A stretch of DNA of 64,000 nt. It comes from Diabrotica undecimpunctata (Eukaryota; Arthropoda; Insecta; Coleoptera; Chrysomelidae). How positions within the stretch are numbered: position 1 is the stretch's first letter; every line of letters begins with the position of its first letter. Positions 38,401 through 45,457 of this stretch are shown one piece after another. Where the stretch lies: positions 145,585,108 through 145,649,107 of the forward strand of contig NC_092804.1 in NCBI RefSeq assembly GCF_040954645.1. Reading direction: 5' to 3'. The notes beneath the pieces were generated by a model. That model saw nothing but the letters and a program-made list of their open reading frames with translations, did no database searches and was not told the DNA's origin. Position numbers and translations under genes: made by a program.

Positions 38401-41400
38401 ACACTTTGTAAGGTCATTTGTGCACAAAGGTCCATTTTGTATTTTTACAGCCCTACTGGTAATGTCACTGATTCATCTTGGATCTGTTCCTTTCTGAACA
38501 GACCAATTGAAATATATTTACAGGTTATCTGATTGGAATCAACTTGGAAATTGTCGAACTGATACATTGTGTTAAATATAGGGAAGGGTAATAATTGTTT
38601 TAATGTATAAATAGGTTGGTTGTAGTAAATTTTGTTTTAATTAATGAATAAAACTTCATAATAAAAGTTCCTACTTTTCTAGCATATTAGAGGGTGTAAA
38701 TATATTGTAAATAGGGATCAATAGGTTTTTTGTATGATAGGGTATTTAAGTTAAATTGTATATTACGGTTTACAGGTTTTTTCTATTTTATTATTATTAA
38801 ATTGGGTTATAAGTAATAATCTGTTTTATTAAACAACCTTTTTTTTAATAAAGTATATCTAGTTACAGAAAACATAGTTAGCAGCAGCAATAAAGTCACT
38901 AGGTGAAGTGTTTGTTAGACTAAGAGTCCAGTAAACATCTTCCCTGGCGCCCAAATCATTCTTCTCTCATATATTCCTGTTGTCAGTACTTACCCTTAGT
39001 TCGTTTTGGTTATTCTTATATTTCCTTAGTTAATATACATCTTTTCTATTCTTTACTGTTTTCTCAGGGCATGCAAATAGGCCTAACCCTACCTTGAGTA
39101 TCAACTGGCCAGTCTCAAGCATACCCAGCTAGCCTAACTGCATTCAGTTTCAACTCTTATTTTAATTTAGTTTCAAACTTATCTTCACACTACTCTACAG
39201 ATCTTCTAACATCAGGGACATAGTCCCAAGGGATCTGCCTACTATATTTGTTACAGTAGCGCCCAAAGTGGAGAAATATAGATTTGTTACAACTTAATGA
39301 AGTCTAATTTAGTAATGTTTTGATTAACGTAATATTCATTTAGCTTGTTTTCAATAAAATCAACTTTTCTTTTTGCCGTTTTATTAAGTTTTTTTTCCGA
39401 ATATTTGTGCAGTACTAATTTTCACATAATACTTCTGCTTGAAAATTTAACAAAATGCATGTAACTTTAAATATGTCAGGATGTGATTTATAAAAACATT
39501 CGTTAAATTGCGAGTAAAATTATTCACATGCATTTGTAGTAAATATAAGAGATGATGAATTTGAAGCCCACATGTAAAGTGGAAATGTTGAATCTTCCGT
39601 TAAATAATTATCAACTAGGTAATCATGAAATTGCAAAATTCTGTCATCTTCTGGCATAATATTAAAAAGTCCATCAGAAAAAAAGTCACCAACATCATTT
39701 GGATCTAAATAAGGAATGCCTAAAAACAATTTAAAATATTTTCCAATAACAGTTTGATTTTTATATTCCGAGGACAAACCTAAATTTTGAATTTTTCGGT
39801 ACCAATTTTTCGTTAAATGAAATTTTGCAACAAAAAATAATAATGTCGGGTCACATTAACTTGGCTACATTTTGAATTGCTATTTCAAAATCAGAAACTA
39901 TTCGCTTCGGTTTGAAATTTAAATTCAAATCTGTACATATTGTTATTAATGTATGAAAAGATCTTTTGTACGATTGCTGTAATTTATTTGTTAACAAACA
40001 AAATACCAGAGGAACGTAAAAACCATTTTTGTAGCCATGTATAGTAAACATCTGACAAAAATATTTAGAACAGTATTGAAAAGTTCCATCTACTTTACAC
40101 AAAAAGTAAAGATTTATGAAACAACTAAAAATTGCGGAATTATTTTTCGTAGATAATAAAAAGTTTTCACTTGTATTTCTTGTCTTTCACATATATCTTC
40201 TACAGTTTCCTCTTTGTAGAATTACTAAAAATTTGCCAGTCAACGTGGATATCTGAAGCATGATTATGCTCCACCGATGCTTTTTCAAGAATAACGTAAT
40301 TTTCATCACCTTTCTTTGTCTACACTTTTTTGATGCATCGTCATCTAACTTTTCCATCTTTGGAGACATGGGCCTTTGAATATTTCTATTCATTAATTAT
40401 TAATAAAAGTTCTCCCCTTTGACTAAACATTGTCGTTGGATTCGCCGTTTAAAAGTTAAACACAACGGACAAAACTATACCGTAATACTTGCAACGGAAG
40501 TGAATAACTTAAAATATTTATATTCTTACTTTCAACTATAATCAAATTTGGAATTTCCGGTCATTAAGACTTAATCGGCTTAACTTTCTCGGTGATGGGC
40601 AACAGGTACTTGGGATTAATGGGCCCAGGTAGTTCGTGGGGCAGTTAGATAACGCTGACTGCCAGCTACAACGAAGGTCAGGAGTGAAGTGGAAGTGGGC
40701 AGGTCACGTGGATCGAATGACAGATAGCAGATGGACAAATCGGATACGGGAATGGAGACCAAGAGATGATGGCGACCATGATATAAATATCTTGTAGTCG
40801 AAATATCTACCTATGGAGATCTTAAAGAGAACGTCCACAAGTAGGCAAACACAGCGGCTTATGTGTCAAAATCTTTTAATAAATTCTTTACCTAAGAAGA
40901 TTGTTGTAATTTTCTGATGACTATTTTAGAAGGTGTAGATTGCTTGTTTTGCTTGTATTCAACTGAATTCCGTTCTAGTTTTGTATTATTTCAAATCTTT
41001 GTGAGGCTTCTTTTACCCTTTTACATTTTTTAATTCGTGGTAAACTTTTAATAATAAAGTTTATAAAATACAATATTTATTATCTAGTAAATTTTTAAGC
41101 AATATAAAATGAGAAATATTCAACATATTTCGTATTTCACATTTCCTGTCTAAAAGGTTATAAAATAATTGTAAGGTATTTTTCATTTTCAAGGAATATG
41201 CAATAAATAATTGGATATCTTTGGGCGCCGATAAAAAAAAATTAATTCTTGGTATTCCTTTCTATGGAAGAGGCTTTACACTAAAAAGTATCGTCGACAA
41301 ATCTGTAGGAGCAGCTTCAATTGGACCAAGTAAAAGTGGACCTTACACAGATGACAAAGGATACCTAGGATATAACGAGGTGAAACACTTTTTTTAATAA

Positions 41401-44400
41401 TATAACCCTTTTTACCTTTATAGCTTTATTATCTATTTTATTACGAAAAGGAGGCCCAGAAGTTGGGGAAGTTTTGTCTAGGAATTTGAGTTAAACGAAA
41501 AATTTCAGGTGTAAAGGAAGGAGGGTTAATATTAAATTTATTTTACTAGATTATGGAAATGGGATATCGAGAAGCCTTTTGGGAATATATATGGGACGAT
41601 GTACAAAAGGTTCCCCATACGAATAGGGAAGACCAGTGGATTGGATATGACGATGAAAGATCAGTAAGAATAAAAGTAAGTTTTTATTATGGACTCAAAA
41701 CGTTCGTATTTATATTCATTATAGTTTACTTAACTTATATTTTATTAGTTTATGTTTATTCGTAGTGGCACCGATATCGTTACAGTTTGACATTTTACAT
41801 ACTACTGACATCTATTTTATGTTTATTAAATTAATCCAGGCGGGAACTGTTTTATATTGGACATTTTCCATAGGAGTTTTTTGTTAAGTTTTTTTTGCTG
41901 GAATCTCTTCAGGATGTACTTTGTATCAATAATCACAATATGCGCCAGTGGAAAAACTTATGATTAATTTGTTATTTAACAAAATCTGAAAAAACGTTTG
42001 CTGTTTGCGATCATTTTCGCCAATAAGTCGAAATATATTGCTCCTACAAAAAAAATTATAAAAGGTAAAAGTTTTGTTTTTCAGTTTTACATCATACTTG
42101 TTGGACTAAAAATTTAGAATTTAATGATTATTGTTTAAAAAATAGAAATACATATTTTGTCAAAAACGTGCAAAAGTGGAGTTTATTCTTTAATTTTTTC
42201 GACTCCTTAAACATAATTTACAGCCTTCATATTTCACCAAGAAAAACATCTTAATATGACTGAAACGTGTGCTAAATTTTTTATTATTATTAAATTTGCA
42301 ATGATAAAATCTGCTGTTACAAGCTATTAGTAAATGTGAGTATTGCAAATACATGAGAGGAGAAATTATCCGCTGATAACAATCCTAATACTTACACTAA
42401 TAAATTAAATTAATGTAGAATTATAATTTGAAACTAAAATTGAAGTGAAAATTGAAATTAAAATTGAAATTAGTGAATAAAGTCTGTTGGCCACTGTCTC
42501 TTCAATCTTCGTCTGGCTTTTGGTTGGAGGTGTAGTTGTCTTGCTTCCTCGTTGGGGTGAGCTGGCAGATGTTCTAAATAATTTCTTGTTAGTCTGTTGA
42601 TTTCGTCTTCAGGGAACAGTATACCTGAGTCATCATGCAGTGTTTGTGTAGATAATCTGGGATTTATTTTAGGATTTTATTGACAGTTTGAGGAAGATTG
42701 TGTCAGTACTTGGTTAGTAACATAATATATTGTTGTTGGTGGGTTGTTTAAAATGTGTGCTGAATTTTGCGGAAAAAGGACATTTGGGCATTCTGGTTGA
42801 ATTTGCTGTTGCTTATATTGAATATTTATAGGTTGACCATTAACAGAAGCTGTATAAAAAGGAACAGTCACCGATAAATCTGGTGGACCACCCATTTTAA
42901 TTGTTAAAACTGTATATTTTAATTTTTTAATAGTTTATAAATAGTATATCCACTTGATACACGATCATCATCATCACTGGCTCCACAACCCATGGTGGGT
43001 CTTGGTCTGTTCAAGGATAAGTCTCCACTCTCTCCTATTCTTCGCCTTGGCTTTCCAGTTTCGTACTCTCAACATTCTCAAGTCTTTCTCCACCTGATCC
43101 TTAAATCGTGTTCTGAGTCTGCCTGTTCTTCTGACTCCATCTACTGTTTGATTATAAATATGTTTTGGCGGCTCCATCTCATTCATTCTCTCCATGTGAC
43201 GTAACCACCGCAGCCGGTACACGATAATGACGGTAAAAACGAGGCCGGAGCCAGTTTTTAATGACCACTATAAACTTTTACCTGACAATGAAAATAATAT
43301 AGCAATAGACAACTATACTATCAAACGAGTGGATGCCTTTAGATATCTCGGCACAGAAATCAATCAGAACAACTCCGTAAGTAGCGAAATTAATGCACGT
43401 ATTTCCAGCGGGAATCGTACATACTATGCTAATAAAAGATTGATGACATCGAAATTATTAGACAAAAGAACCAAAATGACTATCTACAGAAAACTGATTA
43501 GACCCGTAGTAACCTATGGATGTGAAACTTGGGTAATGACGAAAAAAGATGAAGCCCAACTCAGGACATTCGAGAGAAAAATACTGAGGAAAGTATATGG
43601 CCCGGTACAAGAGGAAGATGGCACATGGAGAATCAGGAGAAACGACGAGGTTAATGAGTTAAATGAAGGTTATGACATTGTAAGATTTGTGAAAAGTCAA
43701 AGACTGTCATGGCTGGGACATGTGCAGAGATAAAACGATGCAAAAACAACAAAGAAAATGTTACAATGGAAGCCCATAGGAAGGCGAAAAAAAGGAAGGC
43801 CCAGAACGAGATGGTTGGATGACGTGGAAGACGACCTGAAAACAATGAACATAAGACAATGGAGAAGAAGGGCACAAGAAAGATCTGAATGGAAGGACAT
43901 GGCCAGACAGGCAAAGACCCATCCAGGGTTATGATGCCATAAGAAGAAGAAGAAACTTTCACCTAATTCGTATCGATGTTTACAGGTCGAGAGTCAAATA
44001 AATACTGTGTGTGTTAAATAAGGATCGGTTTAATAGTTTTTGCACAATAATTTTGCAATACAGCGTCCACAAAAAAAATTAAAAAAATTTAAATCGGTCA
44101 ACTAGCAGAGCCTAGAGAATTTTCAGTCGAGTCCTTTTCAGATTGCTTTACGTTTCGTCAAACAATCAAATGAGGCAAATCATGACGTTTACCATGATTT
44201 GCCTCAAACCACCAAATTGGTATTTTTAAATACCAATACTTTGACCAAGAATACTTTGAAAAACAATGTTATTTTTAACCGAAATTCTTGTTATCCGAAA
44301 CTGCCTCTCCCCTCAATTATTTAAGTTAACGAAGGTTTTACTGTACCTACAAAACTTAAAATTTTCAACAATTCTATGTCATTCAATAATCCCATTTTCT

Positions 44401-44945
44401 TTCTATACAGTTTTTGTTTCTGAACTTAAAATTACGTATTTATGCAAAAATTTATGATTTTTTTTTTCAGATTTTGTTAAATACAAAATTAAGCGTAAGG
44501 TTTGTGATTCGCTCATATCGTGATTATTGATAAAAGGTACATCCCGAAGTGATTTCAACAGGCAAATATAATGGACATTCCTATGGAGAATGTCCATTAT
44601 GGACTTATGGTCTACTTTTCGACAGATCCCGCCTGGACTAAATTTCTTCTAAATTAAAATTAAACTAAACTTTTTAACTAAACTCTCTTAAAATATTTGT
44701 TTTAACATGTATTTCGAACTTTATTTTGATTTCCATTTTCTTTCTACAGCTATCTGACGGAAATGTGTTAATAATAATACTAATCAAAATAATTTTTATA
44801 TTTTCAACAGACCTTATTTGCGTTGGAAAACAAACTAGGAGGTGTTATGGCATGGGGTATAGATACCGACGATTTCCGAGGATCATCTGGAAAAATTAAC
44901 CCACTTTTAAATACTATATATGATGTAATGAAAACTCATATTTGA
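14892..44945 (+). CDS. GH18 chitinase-like protein, complete gene (eight coding exons)
   Basis: Joined exons: 14892-14964, 23666-23830, 25334-25566, 26507-26634, 28084-28213, 41194-41379, 41550-41675, 44811-44945. They join in phase to 391 codons plus TGA, normal for a single-domain, secreted insect chitinase without a chitin-binding module. Residues 1-22 form a signal peptide ([20 protein letters not shown]). Barrel motifs follow: TLVAIGGYN (97-105), [10 protein letters not shown] (138-147), GIPFYGR (263-269), WDD (exon 7), [10 protein letters not shown] (360-369). Known family chemistry needs DxxDxDxE; here the third Asp is Val143 while Glu145 remains. MxYD is RTFD (208-211), and the Gly-x-Trp near the start is Phe-Ser-Glu. 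Chitin hydrolysis is therefore doubtful; chitin binding or another role is possible. Polyadenylation signals AATAAA lie at 44987 and 44995. Splice sites are all GT-AG. Confidence 0.88.
15060..15770 (-). mobile_element. RTE-like LINE 3' fragment in intron 1
   Basis: Minus-strand reading with stops: [13 protein letters not shown] and RKTKLRVYK (15680-15570), then RKILRKI-type and WAKYMVRM stretches down to about 15100. These are the post-RT motifs of an RTE-like element. Degenerate; 5' part missing. Confidence 0.6.
16105..16870 (-). mobile_element. mariner/Tc1-superfamily transposase remnant
   Basis: The minus strand reads as the catalytic half of a DDE_3-type transposase in two open pieces plus a tail. 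At 16867-16655 is [13 protein letters not shown] and [13 protein letters not shown] (first catalytic Asp in FSDE). At 16642-16319 is [10 protein letters not shown], then [12 protein letters not shown] (second Asp), then IEWPARS. A frameshift removes the region of the third Asp, and 16300-16110 reads as the C-terminal helix ending [12 protein letters not shown] stop. The N-terminal DNA-binding domain is too decayed to read, and I found no matching terminal inverted repeats. Inactive. Confidence 0.85.
17299..18100 (+). mobile_element. I/Jockey-type LINE RNase H domain and C-terminus
   Basis: A 219-codon open stretch (17299-17958), then a stop and further matching sequence to about 18090. RNase H residues are visible: Glu in [12 protein letters not shown], Asp in [13 protein letters not shown], and the [18 protein letters not shown] block. 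It then has [18 protein letters not shown] and a [12 protein letters not shown] zinc-like motif. The first RNase H Asp region and the whole RT are missing upstream. The sequence is unusually intact for a fragment. Confidence 0.8.
18313..18756 (-). mobile_element. internally deleted RTE-like LINE with 14-bp target-site duplication
   Basis: The minus strand is the same family as 64-1824. It carries the C-terminus (18627-18370: [15 protein letters not shown], then [18 protein letters not shown]), and then at about 18671 jumps to sequence equal to 1612-1675 of the first copy. About 1.2 kb holding the RT core is therefore deleted. A perfect 14-bp direct repeat CTTAGAAACGGAAT flanks it at 18299-18312 and 18757-18770. 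Confidence 0.88.
18771..19169. other. intron 1 sequence without features
   Basis: AT-rich; nothing recognised between the RTE copy and the pogo-like element. The TA at 19168-19169 is the pogo target site. Confidence 0.5.
19220..19278. repeat. (TA)n microsatellite inside the pogo-like element
   Basis: About 29 TA units with minor interruption, between the left subterminal repeats. Confidence 0.97.
19700..21350 (+). pseudogene. pogo/Tigger-like transposase pseudogene
   Basis: Broken ORF of a DDE_1 transposase. In order: an N-terminal helix-turn-helix (about 19710-19940, [20 protein letters not shown]); the first catalytic Asp block NMDESGLST (20167-20190); a [20 protein letters not shown] block (20248-20310); and [19 protein letters not shown] (20429-20480). 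A linker follows with [12 protein letters not shown] (20966-21010) and a Lys-rich tail. Last is a Cys/His C-terminus (about 21214-21345, CPECNE, WWHE, CFNCEE) resembling the PHD-like finger of some insect pogo proteins. Between RRKRMKEE and HRDLQD (near 20367) about 50 residues are missing, including the DNHxSH block with the second catalytic Asp. Frameshifts also occur. Inactive. Confidence 0.85.
22010..22990 (-). mobile_element. Jockey-like LINE reverse transcriptase, 3' half, in intron 1
   Basis: Minus-strand reading in shifted frames: [19 protein letters not shown] (about 22855-22800), the WHKDLLFKL block near 22700, a weak VPQ block, then PIRIYGIQL (about 22350) and the Jockey-type C-terminus ending RLKTTDLVD near 22045. 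The order fits one Jockey-type element from RT middle to end. Heavily mutated. Confidence 0.65.
23055..23580 (+). mobile_element. LINE C-terminal fragment in intron 1
   Basis: The plus strand reads [27 protein letters not shown]-like and [19 protein letters not shown] at 23070-23290. It continues to a Cys/His-containing C-terminus at about 23440-23510 ([21 protein letters not shown] in another frame). This looks like the end of a LINE ORF2; the clade is uncertain. Confidence 0.45.
23666..23830 (+). CDS. GH18 gene 2, exon 2
   Basis: Encodes [19 protein letters not shown] through [13 protein letters not shown] to DDRID, the first barrel strand. Acceptor TTCTAG, donor GTAAGT; phase 1 at both ends. 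The Gly-x-Trp seen in the paralogue at 5.4 kb is replaced by Phe-Ser-Glu. Confidence 0.88.
24130..24405 (+). mobile_element. LINE reverse transcriptase fragment
   Basis: Short plus-strand stretch with [19 protein letters not shown], the entry motif of a Jockey/CR1-type RT, open at 24157-24402. The rest of the RT is missing. It abuts an oppositely oriented ORF1 piece. Confidence 0.65.
24410..24740 (-). mobile_element. LINE ORF1 (gag-like) fragment
   Basis: The minus strand reads [20 protein letters not shown], then [17 protein letters not shown] and, after a frameshift, EIRRLVT. This resembles the nucleic-acid-binding ORF1 of Jockey-type LINEs. Its zinc knuckles are not present. Confidence 0.5.
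24790..25333. other. intron 2, distal part
   Basis: AT-rich with no ORF or repeat recognised; ends at the TAG acceptor before exon 3. Confidence 0.6.
25334..25566 (+). CDS. GH18 gene 2, exon 3 (catalytic motif)
   Basis: Encodes [18 protein letters not shown] and the active-site strand [11 protein letters not shown]. The codon at 25522-25524 is GTC (Val) where active chitinases have Asp (GAC or GAT); a single A-to-T change would explain it. Catalytic Glu (GAA, 25528-25530) is intact. Acceptor TTTTGTAG, donor GTAAGA; ends in phase 0. Confidence 0.92.
25640..26330 (+). mobile_element. retroviral envelope-like remnant in intron 3
   Basis: A 114-codon open stretch (25657-26001) with several spaced cysteines resembles the C-terminal ectodomain of envelope proteins from insect endogenous retroviruses (errantivirus or gypsy-like). 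Downstream, in other frames, a hydrophobic segment at about 26155-26210 followed by a Lys/Arg-rich tail (26210-26310) fits a membrane anchor and cytoplasmic end. Stops and frameshifts separate the parts. No gag, pol or LTR was seen beside it. Assignment rests on pattern only. Confidence 0.5.
26412..26492. repeat. (TA)n microsatellite next to the exon 4 acceptor
   Basis: About 40 TA units, ending 14 bp before the AG at 26505-26506, so it occupies the branch-point region of intron 3. Confidence 0.97.
26507..26634 (+). CDS. GH18 gene 2, exon 4
   Basis: Encodes [20 protein letters not shown] through YNVPYLN. It aligns with the paralogous exon at 62550-62668 (NFISLLKLFKESLGKE through YDVPQIS). 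Acceptor TTTCAG, donor GTAAGT; ends in phase 2 in both genes. Confidence 0.9.
26812..27967. repeat. candidate fold-back element in intron 4
   Basis: Inverted sequences pair across this interval. The ends CCTTTCATCATGTG...GCGCATGCGC (26812-26840) and GCATGCGC...ATGTGATGAAAAGG (27940-27967) match approximately. Inside, a 28-bp run CATCGAGCAAAAAGACAAAA(GAGGGAAT) at 26895-26922 is exactly inverted at 27385-27412. A 14-bp-arm hairpin AAACAAGGAAAGAG/CTCTTTCCTTGTTT lies at about 27290-27320. No transposase. Boundaries and target-site duplication are unproven. Confidence 0.55.
28084..28213 (+). CDS. GH18 gene 2, exon 5
   Basis: Encodes [18 protein letters not shown] through RYESIQFCV. The substrate-binding MxYDF motif of active chitinases reads RTFDF here; the paralogue at 57.5 kb keeps MCYDF. 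Acceptor TTGTAG, donor GTAAGT; ends in phase 0. A 12,980-bp intron follows. Confidence 0.9.
28296..28504. repeat. palindromic repeat, about 90-bp arms
   Basis: Left arm 28296-28388 and right arm 28415-28504 are inverted copies with few mismatches around a 26-bp loop, beginning TATTTAAATGG and ending CCATTTAAATA. The arms share motifs with the tandem array at 29.3-29.9 kb (GAGAACG, GAAAC-TCAATAAA, TGTGGCTTAT). Confidence 0.9.
28505..29289. other. intron 5 sequence without features
   Basis: AT-rich; no ORF or repeat recognised. Confidence 0.5.
29290..29890. repeat. about 150-bp tandem repeat array with an inverted unit
   Basis: Three head-to-tail units at a period of about 150 bp, marked by GATCGAAAC at about 29489, 29640 and 29790 and by TATTGTGGCTTAT-like blocks 30-35 bp later. 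A fourth unit at 29310-29395 is inverted (GCCACAATATATTTATTTAC ... GACGTTTCGATCTC). Each unit contains an inner imperfect hairpin around GGTCTCTGGATATAGAGATC. This type of repeat often occurs in Helitron- or Penelope-related ends, but I cannot assign it. Confidence 0.8.
30301..31560 (-). mobile_element. IS630/Tc1-superfamily transposon with internally deleted transposase
   Basis: Minus-strand transposase: helix-turn-helix N-terminus (31439-31290), a linker with [12 protein letters not shown], the catalytic CYLDETWIN block (about 30998-30975, first Asp), [20 protein letters not shown] (30885-30820), [20 protein letters not shown] (about 30770-30710), then [20 protein letters not shown] (30610-30560, third acidic residue) and a Ser/Asp-rich C-terminus ending at 30307. 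Between the ESKKTG block and GRIQEWL, near 30785, the block that should hold the second catalytic Asp is missing. A few stops. Terminal repeats not identified. Confidence 0.85.
31561..32790. other. intron 5 sequence without clear features
   Basis: AT-rich; ORFs of 60-80 codons on both strands are low-complexity or overlap. Probably includes the 5' end of the adjoining transposon. Confidence 0.4.
32806..34044 (-). pseudogene. unclassified transposon-like protein (three open pieces)
   Basis: The minus strand reads continuously through 34044-33526, 33519-33106 and 33105-32806 with only two breaks, giving about 400 residues. Notable blocks: [56 protein letters not shown], then [20 protein letters not shown] and a C-terminal [19 protein letters not shown]. 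The Asp in GCDATN and the C-x-L-H-x-N-E-L-P-L-R-H block look like an RNase H-fold nuclease core, perhaps hAT-like, and related proteins are repeated in insect genomes. This is inference from pattern. The N-terminus is missing and a large upstream part may be deleted. Confidence 0.55.
34045..34700. other. intron 5 sequence with a 40-bp tandem duplication
   Basis: The segment TTTCTTTTGCAATGATATGT and its continuation occur twice at a period of 40 bp (about 34426-34505). Nothing else recognised. Confidence 0.7.
34709..35580 (+). mobile_element. Jockey-like LINE ORF1 remnant with zinc knuckle
   Basis: The ATG at 34709 opens an 86-codon Asn/Ser-rich N-terminus. After frameshifts come [20 protein letters not shown] (35036-35100), [29 protein letters not shown] (35228-35280) and the CCHC-like [11 protein letters not shown] (35413-35447) with further Cys up to 35530. 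This is the gag-like ORF1 of a Jockey-type LINE; ORF2 is absent downstream. Confidence 0.7.
35605..35830. repeat. dispersed repeat, copy A (possible LINE 3' end)
   Basis: Shares the blocks AATTTTAAACTGTTT, TAGTGTAGTAT-ATGTACAATTT, TTATTACATTCT, GGATAG-CCAAATTT, and GCGAAAGTACTTGGGCAAGA with 47095-47400. In copy B about 120 bp is inserted between the blocks. Origin not identified. Confidence 0.75.
35905..36390 (-). mobile_element. RTE-like LINE 3' end
   Basis: The minus strand reads [40 protein letters not shown] (36270-36110), then a frameshift and the [18 protein letters not shown] region, with a (GAT)n tail at about 35905-35915. 5' truncated. Confidence 0.75.
36391..36720 (+). mobile_element. 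RTE-like LINE fragment, inverted relative to its neighbour
   Basis: The plus strand reads [11 protein letters not shown], then [20 protein letters not shown] and LTMTKKQ. The same protein region as the minus-strand copy ending at 36390, so two fragments of related RTEs lie head to head. Confidence 0.7.
36721..39260 (+). mobile_element. possible LTR-type sequence (low confidence)
   Basis: No ORF. At 39254-39275 the run TTACAGTAGCGCCCAAAGTG resembles an LTR end followed by a primer-binding site of the TGGCGCCCAAC type, slightly decayed. At about 38054-38075 TTTGGTGCTAGAACAGTGGG looks like another such junction. A hairpin GTAACGATAA/TTATCGTTAC lies at 37115-37140. I could not find the LTR starts, so element limits are unknown. 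Confidence 0.3.
39495..40400 (-). mobile_element. MULE (Mutator-like) transposase remnant
   Basis: The minus strand reads: a degraded FLYWCH-like Cys/His region with VEHNHASD in a shifted frame (about 40290-40260); STKRKL and ICERQEIQ; then an open stretch 40102-39851 with [31 protein letters not shown] and [11 protein letters not shown] (two catalytic Asp positions); and 39777-39520 with [24 protein letters not shown] and a closing [12 protein letters not shown]. The order matches the MULE transposase domain with an N-terminal FLYWCH finger. Several stops; the Cys/His block between the two pieces is degenerate. Confidence 0.8.
40610..40800 (+). mobile_element. RTE-like LINE 3' fragment
   Basis: The plus strand reads [19 protein letters not shown] then REWRPRDDG, the C-terminal motif of RTE-like ORFs. 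Only about 190 bp is recognisable. Confidence 0.65.
41194..41379 (+). CDS. GH18 gene 2, exon 6
   Basis: Encodes [20 protein letters not shown] then PFYGRGFTL and [14 protein letters not shown]. Acceptor TTTTCAAG; the donor is GTGAAA, a weaker match than the other donors. Phase 0 at both ends. In the right-hand paralogue this exon is fused with exon 5. Confidence 0.9.
41550..41675 (+). CDS. GH18 gene 2, exon 7
   Basis: Encodes [20 protein letters not shown] and [13 protein letters not shown], matching the W-D-D-x-Q-K-V-P block of insect chitinases. Acceptor ACTAG, donor GTAAGT; phase 0 at both ends. Confidence 0.92.
41676..42480. other. intron 7, first part
   Basis: AT-rich; nothing recognised. 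Confidence 0.5.
42485..42895 (-). other. unrecognised ORF pair in intron 7
   Basis: A minus-strand ATG ORF at 42895-42677 (72 codons, [20 protein letters not shown], rich in Gln, Asn and Pro) ends in TAA. It is followed in the same frame by [20 protein letters not shown] and [10 protein letters not shown] (42660-42490). It looks like a LINE or other repeat ORF tail, but I do not recognise it. Confidence 0.35.
42966..43217 (-). mobile_element. 252-bp truncated RTE-like LINE with target-site duplication
   Basis: The minus-strand C-terminus reads [16 protein letters not shown], then [18 protein letters not shown] and [14 protein letters not shown] before a stop, with a short (GAT)n tail at 42963-42977. 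An 8-bp direct repeat TACACGAT flanks it at 42958-42965 and 43218-43225. Confidence 0.8.
43226..43960 (+). mobile_element. RTE-like LINE 3' part
   Basis: Open for 168 codons at 43227-43733 with [35 protein letters not shown] and [15 protein letters not shown]. After one stop it continues to [15 protein letters not shown] and KTHPGL before a stop, then an (AAG)n tail at 43943-43953. Nearly intact over 730 bp. The short minus-strand RTE appears to have inserted at or near its 5' edge. Confidence 0.8.
44171..44599. repeat. three short perfect hairpins in intron 7
   Basis: TGAGGCAAATCATG (44171-44184) pairs with 44193-44206 over an 8-bp loop. A palindrome centred at about 44226 begins TTGGTATTT (44217-44236). 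TAATGGACATTC (44569-44580) pairs with 44588-44599 over a 7-bp loop. Role unknown. Confidence 0.85.
44811..44945 (+). CDS. GH18 gene 2, exon 8 (C-terminus)
   Basis: Encodes [20 protein letters not shown] then [15 protein letters not shown] and ends KTHI TGA. Keeps the conserved Trp362 of the substrate cleft. Acceptor TTTTCAACAG. Confidence 0.92.
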   Translation, partial: TLFALENKLGGVMAWGIDTDDFRGSSGKINPLLNTIYDVMKTHI

Positions 44946-44986
44946 ATGCAGTGAAATGTATAATAGATTATAATATTTTCTGGTGT

Positions 44987-45000
44987 AATAAAACAATAAA
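44987..45000 (+). terminator. polyadenylation signals of GH18 gene 2
   Basis: AATAAA at 44987-44992 and again at 44995-45000, 42 and 50 bp after the stop codon. Confidence 0.75.
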
Positions 45001-45457
45001 TATTGGAATTATAAAATTTGTTAAAATAATTATTTTATAGTATATGTCGAGTGAAAATTTCATCAATAATCATCAATACTAATCTCAGAGTCCCCCCTTT
45101 CTGGCTTATAATGGAGTTCGGCGACGGAGATGCTTCTGGACTTTTGAAATGCACAGGGCCGCAATTGGGGGCACATAACTCACAACAATATATTAAAAAA
45201 TATATTTTATTTAAGGGTTAATCATTTTATTTCTTAGATAGGAAATTGTAAATAAAGGAAAGCAAAAAATCAAAGCTAAGTTGATATTTGCTTATCCTAC
45301 ATATGAGTATAATTTTATTTTTTTTTGCTTATTTATAACTTTACTTATGTGTGCAAAAATAAAAACATTGATTAATATAAAAAATACACAAAAATTAAAA
45401 AACACTAAACAGTACGTAAATAAAAAGATGAAATTAAATGTTATATATAATGTCGGT
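45001..45457. other. intergenic sequence
   Basis: AT-rich DNA downstream of the gene 2 polyadenylation signals. No gene or repeat recognised. Confidence 0.5.

Noticed and set aside
43651..43962. 103-codon minus-strand ORF and overlapping 67-codon ORF
   Set aside because: Antisense to the RTE-like C-terminus at 43226-43960.
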